From NCBI GenBank assembly GCA_964426135.1, contig CAYRPN010000077.1:1-26809 (forward strand): DNA of 26,809 bases, written 5' to 3'. The translations under genes were made by a program, and so were the position numbers. The notes beneath the pieces are model-generated. The model was not told the origin of the DNA. It ran no database searches and saw only the letters and a program-made list of their open reading frames with translations. Below are positions 1-7,301 of the stretch, piece by piece; position 1 is the stretch's first letter, and every line of letters starts with the position of its first letter. Origin of the DNA: CAYRPN01 sp964426135. GTDB lineage: Bacteria; Planctomycetota; Phycisphaerae; Phycisphaerales; Phycisphaeraceae.

Positions 1-285
1 ATGACGCGATGGGACAAACGGCGCGCATGACGTGCGCTGAAGATTCACGGCGGGCTTGCCCGCCGCGAACCACCGGACACCCAACGGTGACGATATCCCG
101 TGACAGTTGCTGGATGCGATGGGACAGACGGCGCGTGTACCGAGCGCTGAAGATTCACGGCGGGCAAGCCCGCCGCGAACCACCGGACACCCAACGGTGA
201 CGATATCCCGTGACAGTTGCTGGATGCGATGGGACAGACGGCGCGTGTACCGAGCGCTGAAGATTCACGGCGGGCAAGCCCGCCG
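1..285. repeat. 110-bp tandem direct repeat, about 2.6 copies, each with a GC hairpin
   Basis: Copies start at 1, 111 and 221 with a period of exactly 110 bp. Copies 2 and 3 are identical until they diverge after 285; copy 1 differs at about a dozen positions near its start. Each unit carries an 8-bp GC stem with a 2-nt loop (48-65, 158-175 and 268-285). The loop is TT in copy 1 and AA in copies 2 and 3, so the hairpin core is inverted between copies. The array may continue left of the window. The short frames across it simply read the repeat and show no coding signature. It lies downstream of the leftward lipoprotein gene, so it could contribute to transcript ends there, but that is inference. 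Confidence 0.9.
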
Positions 286-322
286 GCTAAATGAAAGCCG
301 CCGCACGCGATTTAGTCGTCCG

Positions 323-652
323 TCACTTGGGCGTCGTCCACATCCCGCGCGTGACCTTGCCCGTGTACTGATTGACGTGGAACACCTTGACGTAAATGCC
401 CGCAGGCGTGTTGTCGGGGCCGCGAAACTCGAACTTGTACGTGTCTTCCGTCTCCAGCACGCGGTACGGGGGTTGCGCGCTGGCGAGCGGGATGTTCGCA
501 TCGGTTCCATGCACGGACCGAATGTACTCGCGCTCGTAAGCCTGGATGAGCGCGATCGCCTGCTGGTGCGACGTGATGGTCCGGTTGGCGGACTGGCAGG
601 CAGTTGTTGCCAGGACAACGACGAGAATAAGGATGGTTCGCATGCAAGTCAT
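323..652 (-). CDS. small secreted lipoprotein, hypothetical
   Basis: This predicted 109-residue protein begins MTCMRT, followed by a hydrophobic stretch ending in LATTAC (Cys19), which reads as a lipoprotein signal with a somewhat degenerate lipobox (Thr at -3). The mature part has about 90 residues, with a Tyr/Phe-rich segment around DTYKFEFRGPDNTPAGIYVKVF that suggests a small beta fold. I do not recognise the family. I chose the start at 652 because its ATG overlaps the TGA of the upstream zinc-ribbon gene as ATGA, a usual sign of translational coupling. The longer frame starting at 673 and an internal ATG at 643 are alternatives. The function is unknown; the signal implies an exported, membrane-anchored protein. 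Confidence 0.72.
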   Translation of the reverse strand: MTCMRTILILVVVLATTACQSANRTITSHQQAIALIQAYEREYIRSVHGTDANIPLASAQPPYRVLETEDTYKFEFRGPDNTPAGIYVKVFHVNQYTGKVTRGMWTTPK

Positions 653-1185
653 GATCGCTTGAGTTCCAGGCAATATTGCCCACTTGATTGATCGGATAAT
701 TCAAACGCGTTTCCGCACTCGGGGCAAGTGTTCTTGCTGGCCCGAAGATCGTAGCCGCAGCGTGAGCAGGCACCCTTGGCGGGACGACGCGGAACCAGCT
801 TCCAGATCAGGAACGCGGAGAGCGCCGACGCCGCAAAGAGGAACCAATATGAGACGGCAACGACGGCGTACCGTCCGATTTCTTCCTCCATACCGAAATC
901 CAACTTTCGTCCCGGATAGATCGCGAAACTAACAGGAAGCAATCGATATTCGCGCCATACTTCATCGTTGCACGGATCAAACGCTGCCATGAAGGGGAGT
1001 TCTCCGATATAGACACGGACCCCTGCCTGACCGCGAACGCTGGTAGCGTCCGCCTTGACCGACCCATTCTCGAAGGTGGCGTTCGCTGGATAAATCGGCC
1101 AGGCGTATGAGGCGGCCCACAAGCCACTCGCGAGCAGCATGGCTGCAAAGCAGCAGATCAACATGACTCTCGCGTAGACCGGCAT
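649..1185 (-). CDS. two-TM membrane protein with C-terminal zinc ribbon
   Basis: This 178-residue protein has an N-terminal hydrophobic segment (about residues 5-25), an extracytoplasmic stretch of about 80 residues, and a second membrane segment (about 107-130). A basic linker then leads to a zinc ribbon with the motif CSRCGYDLRASKNTCPECG (about 140-158). That ribbon type is very common in planctomycete small membrane proteins. The start at 1185 is supported by CTGGAG about 7 nt upstream; the longer frame to 1275 has no such site. It overlaps the downstream lipoprotein gene by 4 bp, so the two are probably one transcription unit and may act together at the envelope. The function is unknown. 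Confidence 0.75.
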   Translation of the reverse strand: MPVYARVMLICCFAAMLLASGLWAASYAWPIYPANATFENGSVKADATSVRGQAGVRVYIGELPFMAAFDPCNDEVWREYRLLPVSFAIYPGRKLDFGMEEEIGRYAVVAVSYWFLFAASALSAFLIWKLVPRRPAKGACSRCGYDLRASKNTCPECGNAFELSDQSSGQYCLELKRS

Positions 1186-1562
1186 GATGGCTCCAGAAAA
1201 AGCAAGACGCTGAGGCAGGCGCGTAACCCAGCCTGCGGATTGGACAATGTTAGGTGTTAATCCCAACTGACGCACCGACCGGTGCGTTGCTGTTCTTTGA
1301 CATGACTTGTATCGACTTCGGCGGGATGGGGTTCGTCAGAAGTGGCCGGAAAGTGTCCTACCTTTTTGGCAGTCAATTCATAAGCACTGTGTTGACAGAG
1401 AGTTGATGCCAAAATAAAGGGGGTGGGGTGCCGTGGCCGGCCACTCTTGAGGGGCCGGGGCGAGGCAACCATCGACGTGCGATGGTGGCGCAGGAGAACA
1501 AGGTCCGCTCTGCGAGCGGGCGCTAAACGGGAACCATCGGTTGAATTGGGTTGCGTGGCCCC
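1186..1562. other. intergenic region with palindromes, no supported gene
   Basis: No convincing gene is present; a 71-codon leftward frame (1257-1472) has no family signature. The stretch holds an 8-bp-stem hairpin (ACGCACCG with a 2-nt loop) at 1270-1287, a 12-bp perfect palindrome GTGGCCGGCCAC at 1433-1444, and a short dispersed repeat at 1503-1530. A TTGACA box at 1392-1397 has only a poor -10 partner and no gene placed to use it. Confidence 0.6.
1503..1530. repeat. short dispersed repeat ending in GCGGGCGCTAAACGG
   Basis: About 28 bp here closely matches 10270-10298: both contain CGAGCGGGCGCTAA preceded by a TCCGC-type box. The shared GCTAA(ACG) tail also follows GC hairpins at 285, 11061-11085 and 18038-18060, which suggests one loose family of intergenic elements. 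Confidence 0.6.
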
Positions 1563-1796
1563 TCAGGTCGTCGCCGGAATGCGCTTGGCGGCCTTGATCC
1601 GCTGGACCTGGTCCGACGGGTGCCAGATGCCCTTGCTGAAGGGATGCTGGACCGCGCGAAGGCAGACGAACTGGGTGCCGCCTTCGTCAGCCACGTCGCA
1701 CACCTTGGCGGTCATGTTGCCGGACAAGGTGGCGACGAGATCGCCCTTCTGCAGTTCCCGGCCGTCCACATCGAAGCTTTTACGGAGTTTTTTCAT
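1563..1796 (-). CDS. 77-residue hypothetical protein
   Basis: This short soluble protein starts MKKLRKSFDV. It has alternating hydrophobic and polar residues (KGDLVATLSGNMTAKVCDV, then GTQFVCLRAVQHPF), which suggests a small beta-barrel or SH3-like fold, and it has a basic C-terminal tail. There is no signal peptide or membrane segment. I do not recognise the family. The ATG at 1796 is preferred over the one at 1814 because the hydrophilic MKK start is typical and GGGA lies upstream. An extended -10 promoter-like box (TGCTAGAAT) sits about 38 nt upstream of the ATG, which supports independent expression of a real gene. It lies divergent to the metallophosphoesterase gene. Confidence 0.6.
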   Translation of the reverse strand: MKKLRKSFDVDGRELQKGDLVATLSGNMTAKVCDVADEGGTQFVCLRAVQHPFSKGIWHPSDQVQRIKAAKRIPATT

Positions 1797-1833
1797 AGTG
1801 AATCCCGGCTGCACCCGTTGCCCTGACCGAGAT

Positions 1834-1842
1834 CGTTACGAG
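1834..1842 (-). promoter_or_regulatory. candidate extended -10 promoter for the 77-residue protein
   Basis: On the minus strand the sequence reads TGCTAGAAT, an extended -10 (TGN plus a 5/6 match to TATAAT). It would place transcription start near 1827, about 30 nt before the ATG at 1796. No good -35 box is seen, which is acceptable for extended -10 promoters. Confidence 0.4.
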
Positions 1843-1982
1843 CATTCTAGCACAACCGTTCAGCTATTTCCTGATATTGCAGACCTTTCGGAGAGGACGA
1901 CAAACTGGATAAGATCGATGGGGTTCCAGGCGCTCTGGTGCAGGATGCGGGCGCGGTTACCGGAACATCGACTCTCGCTCAC

Positions 1983-1987
1983 AAGGA
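1983..1987 (+). promoter_or_regulatory. ribosome binding site AAGGA that supports a GTG start
   Basis: AAGGA lies 7 nt before the GTG at 1995 and in frame with the metallophosphoesterase. The ATG at 1938 that gives the longer frame has no comparable site. Confidence 0.6.
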
Positions 1988-1994
1988 ATCGCAC

Positions 1995-2909
1995 GTGTCC
2001 AGCCGCTTCCGACAAACCCTGCGACGCATGAAGGCGAAGTTCCGGAACGCCGCCTTCACCCGCATGCCGATCTGGCTCTCGCGCGGGCGACTGCGGAGAA
2101 CGAACTCTGTCAGTCGCATCCAGATCGTCGAGCGAACCATCGGCCTGGGCGATCTGCCCGACGCGCTCGACGGCCTGCGCATCGCGCACCTGACCGATCT
2201 GCACATCGGCGCGCTGGTGGAGCCTTCCCGCCTGCAAGCCATCGTCGATCAGACCAACGCCGTGGGCGGCGACATGATCGCGGTGACTGGCGATTTCGTC
2301 GATCTTTCCCTGAACGTGCTGGACGCGGTGATCGAAGGGATGAAAGCGCTGTCGGCGCCGCTGGGCGTTTACTTCGTGCCGGGCAATCACGATTACCTCG
2401 ACAACGGCCCGCGCCTCATCCGGGCGTTCCAGGAGGCCGGCCTGCGCATGCTGATGAACGAGTCGGCTCTGCTGGATTACGAAGGACACCGCGTGGTCGT
2501 CTGCGGCATCGACTGGGCCCACAAGGCGAGCGACATGCGTCAGTACGTGCGCAAGGCGATGCACGGCGCGGGCAGGCACAGGCAGGACGACCTGCGCATT
2601 CTGCTTTCGCATCATCCCAACGCATTCGACACCGCGGTGAATCACCACGTGGATCTCACGCTCGCCGGCCACACGCATGGCGGGCAGCTCGTGCTCTCCA
2701 ACAACCACGGCAAGAAAGGTTCCATCGGGTTAGGCAGCCTGGCGCATCGCTACCCGCGCGGCTTGTACCGCCGCGGGCCGGCGTATCTCTATGTGAACAG
2801 CGGCGTGGGCAGTTGGTTCCCGTGGCGAGTCAACTGCCCGGCGGAGATCGCGTGCCTGACGCTGCGCTGCGAGCCGGAGCCGATGGAAGAGCCGAGGCCG
2901 GGGGAGTGA
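1995..2909 (+). CDS. calcineurin-like metallophosphoesterase (YaeI/LpxG-like)
   Basis: This 304-residue protein of the binuclear metallophosphoesterase superfamily shows the full motif set: DLH (Asp68, His70), GDFVD (Asp100), GNHD (Asn131-His132-Asp133), SHHP (His206) and GHTHGG (His226, His228). The layout matches the YaeI/LpxG group. Some members of that group are membrane-associated phosphodiesterases, including UDP-2,3-diacylglucosamine hydrolases of lipid A synthesis. The N-terminus is strongly basic but has no clear transmembrane helix or cleavable signal. The exact substrate is not readable from sequence. The start is the GTG at 1995, with the ATG at 1938 as the alternative. It converges with the next gene with only 2 bp between stops and no visible terminator. 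Confidence 0.9.
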   Translation: MSSRFRQTLRRMKAKFRNAAFTRMPIWLSRGRLRRTNSVSRIQIVERTIGLGDLPDALDGLRIAHLTDLHIGALVEPSRLQAIVDQTNAVGGDMIAVTGDFVDLSLNVLDAVIEGMKALSAPLGVYFVPGNHDYLDNGPRLIRAFQEAGLRMLMNESALLDYEGHRVVVCGIDWAHKASDMRQYVRKAMHGAGRHRQDDLRILLSHHPNAFDTAVNHHVDLTLAGHTHGGQLVLSNNHGKKGSIGLGSLAHRYPRGLYRRGPAYLYVNSGVGSWFPWRVNCPAEIACLTLRCEPEPMEEPRPGE

Positions 2910-2911
2910 CG

Positions 2912-4930
2912 TCACCGCCGGAAGATAACGCCGAGGCCGTCGAAGTCAGCGCCGGCACCGCCGTGAATGCCGACGACGGGATCGCCTTTGCCGTCAAAAA
3001 TCGCTTCGTTGCCGCTCTTGCCGCCGACCCACTGGGATTTGTAACTGGCTTTGGGATCCAGCCGATCGCCCTTGATCTTCATGAATGTGACCTCGAATCC
3101 ATCGTACCGCTGGCCGGTGAGGGAACGGATGGCGCCGATCGCGTAGCCGTCCTTGGCCATGACCTCGATGGCCCCAGCGCCATCCAGACCACAACGAGGC
3201 CCTTCCACTTTCTTGCCATCCTGGAGATAGATCGGCTTAACCGAGCGAATCACAGTGTTGCCGACGTATTCTCCCGTGGTGGCGACTAGGCCCACGAGGA
3301 ACGAGCCAGGCGGCCCCAGATGACGGAACGGCCCGCCGCCGGGGCTGCCGGCGCGATGGGTGATCGCCAGATTCTCCGTTCGCTGAACCGTCCCGGTGAT
3401 CGCCTTGACCTTGAACTCGTGAATGACGTGGGAACATGAAGAGGTTCGCAATCCAATGTTGCCCGGATGGCCCATCTGATCGGTGCCCGGCACGCCCAAG
3501 GAAGTGGCGGGACCGGACCACTTGATGATGGGCTTTCCATCGAGTTTGGCTTGGATTTCCACCTGTTGCTGGGAGTCGTCCGGCGTGACGGCGATTTGCA
3601 GAGTGTATCGTCTTCCGTTGGCGAGCAGTTGGGCCGTTGATCCGACGATCAGGTCTTCACCGCCGCGATGCAGGGCTGTCCGACCTCCACCCCAGCCATC
3701 AATGACCAGCAACACGTGCCGGCCGCCTGCGGGCAGCGCGACTGTGAAATCATCGTTACCCGCGACACGCGCGAATGCGAGTTGCACCTCATACGCGCCG
3801 CTCATCTCCACCGGAGCGGCCACCCGCGCCCAGCCGGGCGAACCAGCCTTAAGCATCAGGCCTCCACGTTCGACGGTCACTTTGCCATCGAGCACGTTCT
3901 TGCGGACATCGATCAACCGCAGGCAATCCACCTCGTCTTTTCCGGCCACAGTGCTCGGGAGGCCTGCGGGGCTCGCCAGTTTCAAAGCCGCCTCGATGTC
4001 CTTCAATGCCAATTCAGCTTTGGCGCGCGACAAGTCCTTGCCAGGATGCAGCGCGAGGAACCGTTCGTAATGTCGCTTCGCCTTCTCCAGCATCGCAGCG
4101 CGAGCGATGGCCGGCGCGTCTTTGCCGCGCGCCGCGTAGAAATCCGCGATCACCATCGCTTCCTGCTCGGTGAGGGTACCTCCTTCCTTCACCGCCAGCG
4201 GCACCGCCGCCAGCCACGTTGCGTCCTTCACGCGGTCTAGAAACGGCCTGGCGTCCGCGGGCTTGTCGAGATCGACTACATAAATGCGGACGATCGCCAG
4301 GGCAGTATCCGCATCGGTCGCGCTCTTCAACAGGCGCTCCTGCAACTGCGCGAGCTTCGCATGTGCCTGCTGAAGGCCGCGAGCGAAATCCGCCGCAGAC
4401 TTCGCTTCACCCAATCGCGAGGACTTTGCGCTTGTCGCGGCCAGCACTGCCCGTTGATAAGCAGCGGCGGCCTCCGCATGCGCGCCTGCGTCCAACTTCA
4501 GTTGTCCCAGCGACATCAGCGCCGCGACCAGGTCCTCCCCCACCGCCGCCTTGTCCGCCGGCTTCGCCGCCGACAGTTGCCGCGTCAGCAGGTTCGCGAG
4601 GGTCTCCAGCGATTTCTCTTTCGAAGCAGGCGCTCGCTCGATGAGCATCCGCAGCGCCTCGGCCGCGGCGGCGTACCCGTCCGGCGCCTTCTGCCCCAGC
4701 GCGACGATGTGATCGCACAGCAACACCAGCGTCGGCACGTCGGCCACATCCTTCGCCGCCGCGAGCATCGCCTTGGCGAGTTCCACATCATCGCCGGGCC
4801 CGGCCGTCGCCTGGACCTGCTTCAGCCTCGCGCCGAAAAGTGATTGGAACGCCTGTTCCGCGTCGTCGGCGGCCAGCGCGGCCGAGCAGTTCAAGAGAAC
4901 GGCGAACAAGAGTGAAAGCGCGTTCCGCAT
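2912..4930 (-). CDS. secreted multidomain protein: helical repeats, LamG-like and jacalin-like regions
   Basis: This 672-residue protein begins with a clear signal peptide (MRNALSLLFAVL, cleavage near ALA-AD at 20). Residues 25-330 are Ala- and Leu-rich helices resembling TPR-like repeats. Residues about 335-515 look like a beta-sandwich of the concanavalin/LamG type: VERGGLMLKAG, a TLQIAVTP strand, then KLDGKPIIKWSG. Residues about 530-672 contain Gly-rich repeats, with DGYAIGAIRSLTGQRYDGF and a final GGAGADFDGLGVIF, that resemble a jacalin-like or other beta-prism lectin fold. These assignments rest on sequence pattern only. The layout suggests an exported glycan-binding or protein-binding scaffold. 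GAGGGA lies about 7 nt before the ATG. It is downstream of the M3 peptidase gene, across a 75-bp gap with its own -10-like box. Confidence 0.82.
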   Translation of the reverse strand: MRNALSLLFAVLLNCSAALAADDAEQAFQSLFGARLKQVQATAGPGDDVELAKAMLAAAKDVADVPTLVLLCDHIVALGQKAPDGYAAAAEALRMLIERAPASKEKSLETLANLLTRQLSAAKPADKAAVGEDLVAALMSLGQLKLDAGAHAEAAAAYQRAVLAATSAKSSRLGEAKSAADFARGLQQAHAKLAQLQERLLKSATDADTALAIVRIYVVDLDKPADARPFLDRVKDATWLAAVPLAVKEGGTLTEQEAMVIADFYAARGKDAPAIARAAMLEKAKRHYERFLALHPGKDLSRAKAELALKDIEAALKLASPAGLPSTVAGKDEVDCLRLIDVRKNVLDGKVTVERGGLMLKAGSPGWARVAAPVEMSGAYEVQLAFARVAGNDDFTVALPAGGRHVLLVIDGWGGGRTALHRGGEDLIVGSTAQLLANGRRYTLQIAVTPDDSQQQVEIQAKLDGKPIIKWSGPATSLGVPGTDQMGHPGNIGLRTSSCSHVIHEFKVKAITGTVQRTENLAITHRAGSPGGGPFRHLGPPGSFLVGLVATTGEYVGNTVIRSVKPIYLQDGKKVEGPRCGLDGAGAIEVMAKDGYAIGAIRSLTGQRYDGFEVTFMKIKGDRLDPKASYKSQWVGGKSGNEAIFDGKGDPVVGIHGGAGADFDGLGVIFRR

Positions 4931-4960
4931 GGAAAGTCCCTCGGGTTGATGATCTGAATC

Positions 4961-4966
4961 ATTGTA
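4961..4966 (-). promoter_or_regulatory. candidate -10 box upstream of the 672-residue secreted protein
   Basis: The minus strand reads TACAAT, 5/6 of the -10 consensus, about 30 nt before the ATG at 4930. No good -35 box lies at 16-18 nt. It sits in the 75-bp gap after the M3 peptidase stop. Confidence 0.3.
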
Positions 4967-5005
4967 ATCCCGGGCTGTCGAATCGTGTGAGGAATTCTCG
5001 GACCA

Positions 5006-6712
5006 TCACGCCGGGATCGCCGCCAGTTCCTCGCGCACCGCTTCGACGAGCGGGCCGATCGTCGCGGCGGAGAAGTCGAAGCGGATGCCCGCAGCGATGA
5101 ATAGTTCGGGCAACGGGCGCGTGCCGCCCAGTGACAGGGCCTTGCGGTAATTCTCCAGCGCCTGCGCCGGCTGCTGCTTGAACTGCAGCCACAGTTGCAG
5201 GGCGCCGAGCTGCGCGATGCCGTACTCGATGTAGTAGAACGGCACGCCAAAGAAATGCGACTGCCGCTGCCACATGGACGCGCGGGCGTCTTCCAGGCCA
5301 GTCCAATCGACGGCCTTGCTGCCGAAGCGGTTGATCGTCTTGAGCCACGCGGCGGTGCGTTCCTGCTGCGTGTGCTTCGGATTCGTGTACATCCAGTGCT
5401 GGATGCCGTCGATCGTCGCGACCCACGGCAGCAGGCGGATGGCGCGCTCCAGTGCCTTGCGCTTGGCGCGGCCGGCTTCGTCGCCGTGCGGATAAAACTC
5501 GTTGTAATGATCCGCCGGAAGAATCTCCATCGCCATGCTCGCCACTTCGCAGAACTCCATCGGCGCCTGCCGCAGGAACACCAGCGGCACATCGCGGGCC
5601 GCCTCCAGGTGATGGAACGCGTGGCCGCCCTCGTGCAGCAGCGTCTCCACATCGCCCTGCAATCCCGCGGCGTTCATGAAGATGAAAGGCTTCTTGCTTT
5701 TCTCCAGCGAGCACTGATACCCGCCGGGCCGCTTGCCCTTGCGACTGTCGAGGTCCAGGGTGTCGCCGAGTTTCATCGTGGCGAACTGTTTGCCCCAGTA
5801 AGGCGAAAGCCGGTCGAACATCCGCCGCGTCTTCTCGACAAAGTCGGCGATGTCCGCCTGATCGAACGGGCGCAGCGGCGGACGGTTCTTCGGATCGACC
5901 GCCGTGTCCCACGGGCGAAGTTTAGTGAGGCCCATGTCGGCGGCGTCCTGCCGATCAAGTTCCTCGATCAGCGGCACCACCAATCGCTCCACCGTGTCGC
6001 CGAATTGCAGGCACATCTGCGGTGTGTAGTCGAACCGCTTCTTCACCACCCAGATGAAACTGCGATAGTCGCTGTGCCCCGCGTTGCGGCCCATCTGATC
6101 GCGCAGGGCCACGAGCTTGTCGAAGATGCCGTCGATCTTCTCGCGGTCCTGAAGCCGGCGCTTGGTGATGAGTTCCCACGCCTCCTGCCGGGTGGTGCGG
6201 TCGGTCTCTTCGAGGAAGCGCGACATCTGCTGAAGCGTGCGCTGCTGGCCGCGGAAGTCCACCATCATGGCGCCGCAGATTTTGCCGTACTCGGTGGAGA
6301 GCTTGGTGTCCTCGACCTGCAGCGCGATGTTCTCCACGCGGTAGACATCCACATCCGCCTGCCAGCGCTTGGCCAGGTGCGGAAAGGGCTGCTCATTCAA
6401 CCCGGTGGCGGCGCGGGCGGCGAGGAACTTCTTCTGCAGCTCGAAATAGACCGGCTTGATCTTCGGCTCGATCTCCTCGACGAAGTGCAGGTACGCCTTC
6501 TCGATCTTCTCGTCATCCGTGTGGCACGTGTTGTTGATGTACTTCCATGAGCCGAACTCGTCGACGGTCTCGTCGAGCGCGGAGAAATCGCTGAGCCAGG
6601 CCTTGACGCCGGCGGCGCTCTTGAGCGGCCGATCGAGCAAGGCGCGGTAGAGCGGTTCGAGGGCGGACCAGTTGGAACAATCGAGGTTGGCGGGGACGAA
6701 GGATGTTGACAT
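5006..6712 (-). CDS. M3-family zinc metallopeptidase (oligoendopeptidase F-like)
   Basis: This 568-residue protein carries HEGGH (His360, Glu361, His364), and the likely third zinc ligand is Glu389 in FCEVAS. That is the HExxH...E pattern of the M3 thimet/oligoendopeptidase family, and the length fits (usually about 560-600). A mostly helical N-terminal half, also typical of the family, would form the lid of the cavity. No signal peptide is seen, so it probably cleaves short peptides in the cytoplasm. I chose the ATG at 6712 (MSTSFVPANL); the longer frame to 6976 translates the toxin gene region out of frame. It starts 31 bp after the toxin stop, so read-through from the toxin-antitoxin operon is possible. 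Confidence 0.92.
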   Translation of the reverse strand: MSTSFVPANLDCSNWSALEPLYRALLDRPLKSAAGVKAWLSDFSALDETVDEFGSWKYINNTCHTDDEKIEKAYLHFVEEIEPKIKPVYFELQKKFLAARAATGLNEQPFPHLAKRWQADVDVYRVENIALQVEDTKLSTEYGKICGAMMVDFRGQQRTLQQMSRFLEETDRTTRQEAWELITKRRLQDREKIDGIFDKLVALRDQMGRNAGHSDYRSFIWVVKKRFDYTPQMCLQFGDTVERLVVPLIEELDRQDAADMGLTKLRPWDTAVDPKNRPPLRPFDQADIADFVEKTRRMFDRLSPYWGKQFATMKLGDTLDLDSRKGKRPGGYQCSLEKSKKPFIFMNAAGLQGDVETLLHEGGHAFHHLEAARDVPLVFLRQAPMEFCEVASMAMEILPADHYNEFYPHGDEAGRAKRKALERAIRLLPWVATIDGIQHWMYTNPKHTQQERTAAWLKTINRFGSKAVDWTGLEDARASMWQRQSHFFGVPFYYIEYGIAQLGALQLWLQFKQQPAQALENYRKALSLGGTRPLPELFIAAGIRFDFSAATIGPLVEAVREELAAIPA

Positions 6713-6743
6713 GCTGGCATGATAACGGGCAAAAACGTCCACG

Positions 6744-7070
6744 CTATCGCGGCAATTCCCATGTGTCCGGATCGACATGGCGCAACAGATCGCGGCTGCC
6801 GTGGACGATCGCACAGATGTAACAGTTGTCGTCCCGAACGATGTAGAGGATGCGATAGGCCCCGTAAATGACCTGACGAATCTCAAGGTCCGTCGCACTT
6901 TCAAACTCGGGCGCGACTCGGCCACACCGAGGATACATTTCCAGCCTGTCAAGGGAATCAACCAGTCGTTCGCCAAACAAACGCGCGTAGTGATTGGAAT
7001 CGCGGCCGATGTATTCCATGATCTCGTTCAGATCGCTCAGCGCGGGATTGGTCCAGATGATCCGGGCCAT
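6744..7070 (-). CDS. ParE/RelE-superfamily toxin
   Basis: This 108-residue protein has the ParE-type pattern: an N-terminal IIWTNPALSDLNEIMEYI helix, the middle segment LEMYPRCGRVAPEF, then IRQVIYGAYRILYIV and the C-terminal IVHGSRDLLR. These match the RelE/ParE fold, whose members inhibit DNA gyrase or cleave mRNA. The YRI-Y and HGxR signatures favour the ParE branch, but the target cannot be decided here. Its start overlaps the end of the upstream antitoxin gene by 34 bp, the usual arrangement for coupled antitoxin-toxin expression. The length is normal and all family core positions seem intact. Confidence 0.88.
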   Translation of the reverse strand: MARIIWTNPALSDLNEIMEYIGRDSNHYARLFGERLVDSLDRLEMYPRCGRVAPEFESATDLEIRQVIYGAYRILYIVRDDNCYICAIVHGSRDLLRHVDPDTWELPR

Positions 7071-7243
7071 TGCCTCACCATCTGCTTGACTTGTTCGTGA
7101 GACGCGACATCCCCACGTTCAATCGCATCGAGACCGCGCCGCACTTTGTCGCGGACGTAGAGATGATATTGGATGTCCTCAGCGGTGCAATCGTCGGGAA
7201 GTGATTCGATCAAGCGGATGGCTTCAGTTTTGGCGAGGCTCAT
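7037..7243 (-). CDS. antitoxin partner of the ParE-type toxin
   Basis: This 68-residue acidic/basic helical protein begins MSLAKTEAIRLIESLPDDCTAEDI and continues with YHLYVRDKVRRGLDAIERGDV. It resembles the short antitoxins that commonly precede ParE/RelE toxins (N-terminal helix-rich binding part, C-terminal toxin-wrapping tail). GGAG lies about 8 nt before the ATG. It is first in the operon and overlaps the toxin by 34 bp. A TACAAT box and a small dyad lie just upstream, as expected if the complex represses its own promoter. It neutralises the toxin by inference from gene order and size; no catalytic function is expected. Confidence 0.8.
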   Translation of the reverse strand: MSLAKTEAIRLIESLPDDCTAEDIQYHLYVRDKVRRGLDAIERGDVASHEQVKQMVRQWPGSSGPIPR

Positions 7244-7267
7244 GGGAGGTCTCCAGCATTCGGTGTC

Positions 7268-7287
7268 ATTGTAGCCGACGAATCGTC
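7268..7287 (-). promoter_or_regulatory. candidate toxin-antitoxin promoter with operator dyad
   Basis: The minus strand has TACAAT (7273-7268), about 25 nt before the antitoxin ATG. The adjacent dyad GACGA-A-TCGTC (7277-7287) lies in the spacer between -10 and -35. Toxin-antitoxin operons are usually autorepressed, so this is the natural operator candidate. No clear -35 box is visible. Confidence 0.4.
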
Positions 7288-7301
7288 ACGGATCGGTGGA
7301 A

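Noticed and set aside
1..285. The direct repeats as a CRISPR array
   Set aside because: The unit is a 110-bp tandem duplication with no unique spacers of constant length and no cas genes nearby.
1201..1290. GTTAGGT near 1249 next to a hairpin, resembling an integron attC core
   Set aside because: No matching RYYYAAC partner lies at a proper distance, the hairpin does not place the cores correctly, and there are no cassette genes or integrase.
1392..1420. TTGACA with TAAAGG 17 nt later, as a rightward promoter
   Set aside because: The -10 matches only three of six bases and no rightward gene starts nearby; the next is about 580 bp away beyond an opposite-strand gene.
1257..1472. 71-codon leftward frame in the intergenic region
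   Set aside because: It has no ribosome site, no fold pattern and covers a hairpin and a palindrome; too little evidence for a gene.
1860..2708. 282-codon leftward frame opposite the metallophosphoesterase
   Set aside because: The plus-strand frame has the complete metallophosphoesterase motif set; the reverse is His/Arg/Val-rich shadow.
5195..6550. 451-codon rightward open frame opposite the M3 peptidase
   Set aside because: It is an antisense shadow; the leftward frame carries HEGGH and the third zinc ligand.
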